Notes under the pieces: generated by a model
What the model saw: the letters and a program-made list of their open reading frames with translations, nothing else
Database searches by the model: none
What the model was told of the DNA's origin: nothing
Shown here: one piece after another, positions 7,724 to 10,659 of the stretch
Layout of the letters: the number at the start of each line of letters is the position of its first letter
Position numbering within the stretch: position 1 is the first letter of the stretch
Position numbers and translations under genes: made by a program
Source: Bacteroidota bacterium
Lineage (GTDB): Bacteria > Bacteroidota > Bacteroidia > Bacteroidales > UBA10428
Length of the DNA stretch: 10,659 nucleotides
NCBI GenBank assembly: GCA_024640925.1
Contig: JAHEEB010000023.1
Span: 1-10,659, forward strand
Reading direction: 5' to 3'

Positions 7724-8454
7724 CTATTATACCTGCTATCGATATTATAGATGGTAAATGTGTACGGCTATCCAAGGGCGACTACAATCAAAAGAAGATT
7801 TATAACGAAAATCCCCTGGAAGTTGCACAGAACTTTGAAGCACATGGACTTAAGAGACTGCACCTGGTTGACTTGGATGGTGCAAAAGCCAGTCATGTTG
7901 TTAACTGGAGGGTTCTGGAAAAAATATCATCAAAAACAAGTCTTGAGATAGATTTTGGTGGTGGAGTAAAGACTAATGAAGATTTGAAGATTGTATTTTA
8001 TAGTGGTGCCAGCATGGTTACTATTGGTAGCGTTGCGGTTAAACAACCTGAACTTTTTGAGAAATGGTTAAAAGCATTTGGTAGGGATAAGCTGATATTA
8101 GGAGCCGATGTAAACGAGAGAAAGATTGCAGTCTCGGGCTGGCTAGAGGTAACAGGGGTGGATATCCTTGATTTTCTAAAGAAATTTATTGATATGGGTG
8201 TGAATAATGTGCTTTGTACCGATATCAGTAAAGATGGAATGTTACAGGGTACAGCCCATAAGCTATACAAAGAGTTGATTACTGAGTTTCCTTCGCTATA
8301 TTTGATAGCCAGTGGAGGAATAACCAAAATTGATGAACTGCAGCAACTTGCGGAGAATAAGATTCCTGCTGCAATAATAGGCAAATCAATATACGAAGGA
8401 AAAATCAACCTTACTGATTTAGAAAAATTAATACTATCCGGAAGTTTTAATTAG
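7717..8454 (+). CDS. hisA: ProFAR isomerase (phosphoribosylformimino-AICAR-P isomerase)
   Basis: A TIM-barrel Amadori isomerase converting ProFAR to PRFAR, the substrate of HisF. The 245 residues are full length. [14 protein letters not shown] (5-18) carries the catalytic aspartate D9 and [12 protein letters not shown] (131-142) carries the second, D131. Phosphate-binding motifs are seen in the two half-barrels: DFGGGVKT (79-86), TIGS (102-105), ASGGITK (198-204) and IIGKSIYEG (220-228). HisA is told from HisF by the opening [14 protein letters not shown] and the SGW segment. It overlaps hisH by 7 nt and is followed by hisF after 7 nt. Confidence 0.96.
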   Translation: MLTIIPAIDIIDGKCVRLSKGDYNQKKIYNENPLEVAQNFEAHGLKRLHLVDLDGAKASHVVNWRVLEKISSKTSLEIDFGGGVKTNEDLKIVFYSGASMVTIGSVAVKQPELFEKWLKAFGRDKLILGADVNERKIAVSGWLEVTGVDILDFLKKFIDMGVNNVLCTDISKDGMLQGTAHKLYKELITEFPSLYLIASGGITKIDELQQLAENKIPAAIIGKSIYEGKINLTDLEKLILSGSFN

Positions 8455-8461
8455 AAGGAAT

Positions 8462-9217
8462 ATGCTTGCAAAAAGAATAATACCCTGTCTCGATGTTAGA
8501 AATGGCATGACAGTAAAAGGTGTAAACTTTGTGAATATCCAGGAAGTTGGCGATGCTGTTGAACTGGGAGCCGAATATGCCCGTCAGGGTGCCGACGAAT
8601 TGGTGTTCTTAGATATTACTGCATCGCACGAGGGTAGAAAAACATTTGTCGAACTGGTGAAACGCATTGCACGGAACCTGAATATACCCTTTACTGTAGG
8701 CGGTGGTATAAGTGAATTGAAAGATATTGAAGCTTTGTTGAGTGCCGGGGCCGATAAGGTTTCTATAAACTCAGCAGCTATTAAAAAACCTGATTTGATT
8801 GATCAGATAGCTAAAAACTTCGGCAGTCAGTTTGTTGTAGTTGCTATTGATGCAAAGGAAGAAAACAATAAATGGACAGCATATATTAACGGTGGTCGTA
8901 TACCAACCGATAAGGAGCTTTTTTCATGGGCTAAAGAAGCAGAACAGCGTGGAGCAGGGGAGATACTCTTTACTTCCATGAACCACGATGGTACAAAAAA
9001 CGGATTTGCATGTGAAGCCCTTGCCCGAATGTCAGAGAGCCTGTCTATACCAGTTATAGCCTCGGGTGGAGCTGGTACTATGGAACATTTTGCTGAAGTC
9101 TTTAGTAAAGGCAAAGCCGACGCCGGATTGGCTGCGAGCATTTTTCATTATAAGGAAATATCGGTTCCCCAATTGAAAGAATATTTAAGAAACAAAGGAG
9201 TTTCGGTTCGAATCTAA
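8462..9217 (+). CDS. hisF: Imidazole glycerol phosphate synthase, cyclase subunit
   Basis: Uses ammonia from HisH to turn PRFAR into imidazole glycerol phosphate and AICAR. The 251 residues form a TIM barrel opening with [15 protein letters not shown]. Catalytic aspartates D11 and D130 (VVVAIDAK) are present, along with TVGGGI (78-83), SINSAA (101-106), [11 protein letters not shown] and IASGGAG phosphate-binding loops. This order of hisH-hisA-hisF is a common bacterial arrangement. AGAAGGA at 8453-8459 sits just before the ATG, but is unusually close. hisE follows after 18 nt. Confidence 0.97.
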   Translation: MLAKRIIPCLDVRNGMTVKGVNFVNIQEVGDAVELGAEYARQGADELVFLDITASHEGRKTFVELVKRIARNLNIPFTVGGGISELKDIEALLSAGADKVSINSAAIKKPDLIDQIAKNFGSQFVVVAIDAKEENNKWTAYINGGRIPTDKELFSWAKEAEQRGAGEILFTSMNHDGTKNGFACEALARMSESLSIPVIASGGAGTMEHFAEVFSKGKADAGLAASIFHYKEISVPQLKEYLRNKGVSVRI

Positions 9218-9235
9218 CTTAAAAGAATAAAGAAA

Positions 9236-9520
9236 ATGGCATTGGATTTTTTAATTAAACTTCAGGATTTGATTGATTCACGAAAACAGGAAATGCCCGA
9301 AGGTTCATATACCACAAAGCTTTTCAGTAAAGGAATTAATAAAATAGCACAAAAAGTGGGTGAAGAGGCTGTAGAGCTTGTTATTGAGTCGAAAGATTCG
9401 AATGATGAACTGTTTTTAAATGAAGCGGCTGATCTGGTGTATCATTTGCTTGTGTTACTGACCGAAAAAGGTTATCGGATTGAGGATGTAGAAAAGATAC
9501 TGGAAGAAAGACACAAATAA
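9236..9520 (+). CDS. hisE: Phosphoribosyl-ATP pyrophosphatase, stand-alone HisE
   Basis: Hydrolyses phosphoribosyl-ATP to phosphoribosyl-AMP plus pyrophosphate. The 94 residues cover only the all-alpha MazG-like HisE domain: LQDLIDSRKQEMPEGSYT (9-26), KVGEEAVELVIE (41-52) and NEAADLVYHLLVLL (62-75), whose glutamates and aspartate are the expected Mg2+-binding residues. Bacteroidota commonly carry HisI and HisE fused as HisIE of about 200 residues; here no cyclohydrolase domain precedes it. The gap to hisF is only 18 nt, and the frame starts at ATG 9236 with MALDFLIK, so a HisI domain is not hidden just upstream. Last gene of the operon; its stop is 6 nt from that of the convergent cyclase gene, with no clear terminator between. 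Confidence 0.95.
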   Translation: MALDFLIKLQDLIDSRKQEMPEGSYTTKLFSKGINKIAQKVGEEAVELVIESKDSNDELFLNEAADLVYHLLVLLTEKGYRIEDVEKILEERHK

Positions 9521-9526
9521 TTGAAA

Positions 9527-10659
9527 TTAAAGCTTATTAACTAACAATTTAAATCCTTCGTTAGGGATTAAGCCAAGGTTATCATCGGAATATTCGCTTT
9601 TTAAACGATTAACATAGTACATGTCAATTTTCCCGACGTTTTTTGCTTCAATTTTGCCCCGGTATTCACATTCAAAATAATCTTTGATACACTCATAGGA
9701 ATCGCCGGAAACGTTTACTTTTCCAACTTCTCCGCGTTCCTGCATACGCGAAGCAATATTTACGGTATCGCCCCAAACATCGTAAGCAAATTTCTTCTTT
9801 CCTACAACACCAGCAACGACAGGGCCTGTATGCACACCAATCCTAAGTTCCCAGAGAGGGCGATTGTTTATTCTATTCTCTGCGTTTATAATTGCCATGT
9901 AGTGCTGAATCTCTAATCCAGCTAATACAGCATCAACAGGGTTTGAATTGTTACGAAGGGGCAATCCTCCTACACACATATAGGCGTCGCCAATGGTTTT
10001 TATTTTCTCAAGGTAGTGTGTACCTATAATTTCATCAAAACGAATAAAATATGTATCGAGGTAGTTTACCAGTTCTTTAGGTTCAATTGCTTTACTTAGT
10101 TGAGAAAACCCTTTAAAATCGGAGAACAAAACAGTAACAAGTTTATAAAAGCGAGTTCCTGCCCGCCCTTTCGACTTTAATTGTCTGGCAACCTCGAAAG
10201 GCAAGATATTTAAAAGCAACCGTTCCGATTTTTCCTGTTCTTCTTCTATAAGTATTTTTTGTTGATTTATTTCTTCTTTTTGTTGCTCTAACTGAGAGTT
10301 CGCTTTCTCAAGATTTTCGGTTATATGAAACATCTTAAGATTTTGCTCATAAAGTTCTATTTCTTTTGTTTTTAATTCAGTTATGTCCGATTCAACAATA
10401 ATAAGTTTTTCAAGATTTCCCCCCTTGGTTAATTGAGGAGAAACGATAGTTTGCAACCACTTTTCTTCTCCATGTTTATGATTGATGCGTATAGAAAAGC
10501 TGATAGGATTATGATGTTCAAAACAACTATCGAGCATTAAAGAAACTTCATCATTGTTATAAACTTTTTTTATGTCGCGACCATAGGACTCAATGTGTTC
10601 TTCAATGGATATTCCACGAAGTTTCTTGAATCCATCGTTGGCCCATTCTATGTCTCCAT
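9527..10659 (-). CDS. PAS - coiled-coil - class III adenylate cyclase, 5'-truncated
   Basis: The minus-strand frame is open to the right edge (reading inward GDIEWANDGFKKLRG...), so the start lies outside the window; the Met at 10537 is internal. From the edge to about 10380 the protein resembles a PAS domain with its C-terminal PAC part (HGEEKWLQT, VESDITELK). A Glu/Gln/Lys-rich helix follows (about 10380-10210), probably a coiled coil, and then the catalytic domain (about 10156-9607). Both metal-binding aspartates are present (LFSDFKGFS and TIGDAYM), as are N and R of TVNIASRM. The substrate-selecting positions are K (EKIKTIGD) and D (AYDVWGD), the adenylate pattern rather than the E/C pair of guanylate cyclases. 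Likely makes cAMP in response to a signal sensed upstream. Convergent to the his operon, so probably unrelated to it. Confidence 0.9.
   Translation of the reverse strand, partial: GDIEWANDGFKKLRGISIEEHIESYGRDIKKVYNNDEVSLMLDSCFEHHNPISFSIRINHKHGEEKWLQTIVSPQLTKGGNLEKLIIVESDITELKTKEIELYEQNLKMFHITENLEKANSQLEQQKEEINQQKILIEEEQEKSERLLLNILPFEVARQLKSKGRAGTRFYKLVTVLFSDFKGFSQLSKAIEPKELVNYLDTYFIRFDEIIGTHYLEKIKTIGDAYMCVGGLPLRNNSNPVDAVLAGLEIQHYMAIINAENRINNRPLWELRIGVHTGPVVAGVVGKKKFAYDVWGDTVNIASRMQERGEVGKVNVSGDSYECIKDYFECEYRGKIEAKNVGKIDMYYVNRLKSEYSDDNLGLIPNEGFKLLVNKL

Noticed and set aside
7998..8408. A 136-codon minus-strand open frame opposite hisA, and a 124-codon one at 2566-2940.
   Set aside because: Both lie entirely antisense to well-conserved genes (hisA; EamA/hisD), have no recognisable domain, and are the expected shadows of the coding frames.
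954..9520. CRISPR arrays, tRNAs, insertion sequences or att sites within or beside the operon.
   Set aside because: No repeated units, inverted-repeat ends, transposase motifs or tRNA-like cloverleaf sequence were seen; the region is densely filled by ordinary biosynthetic genes.
9521..9560. A bidirectional terminator between hisE and the convergent cyclase gene.
   Set aside because: The stretch is AT-rich with an AAGCTT palindrome but no stable stem with a T-tract on either strand.

Overview
The window looks like a chromosomal piece of a Bacteroidota (Bacteroidetes) genome. The DNA is AT-rich, most genes lack clear Shine-Dalgarno sequences, and a promoter-like TTC-N19-TAAGTTTC resembles the Bacteroidetes -33/-7 consensus. 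HisB is the fused phosphatase/dehydratase with the HisB sequence style I associate with Bacteroidales. The flanking genes, a TonB C-terminal-domain protein and a PAS/adenylate cyclase protein, fit the same group. I cannot name the genus.

Layout. Positions 1-725 hold the 3' end of a TonB_C-domain protein gene. Positions 726-953 are a compact regulatory leader: a candidate promoter, a 15-codon leader peptide with five His codons (MIVFRIHNHHHHIVR, 817-864), and a strong intrinsic terminator (907-938) that ends 15 nt before hisG. This is the layout of a ribosome-mediated histidine attenuator. Positions 954-9520 are one tightly packed same-strand operon: hisG, an EamA/DMT transporter, hisD, hisC, hisB (bifunctional), purU (formyltetrahydrofolate deformylase), hisH, hisA, hisF and hisE. 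Gaps are at most 41 nt, and three junctions overlap (EamA/hisD, hisB/purU, hisH/hisA). Positions 9527-10659 hold a convergent, 5'-truncated gene on the minus strand for a PAS - coiled-coil - class III adenylate cyclase protein, whose stop lies 6 nt from that of hisE.

How the genes work together. HisG condenses ATP with PRPP and HisE hydrolyses the product to PR-AMP. HisI should then open the ring, but no HisI is encoded here. HisA isomerises ProFAR, and HisH/HisF form imidazole glycerol phosphate and release AICAR. HisB (dehydratase), HisC, HisB (phosphatase) and HisD finish the route to histidine. Two genes are not biosynthetic enzymes of the pathway: the transporter, whose substrate is unknown, and PurU, which acts on the 10-formyl-THF pool that PurH needs to recycle AICAR to purines. 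The most interesting points are the attenuator, the absence of HisI from an otherwise complete operon (a stand-alone HisE replaces the common HisIE fusion), and the two extra genes inside the operon.
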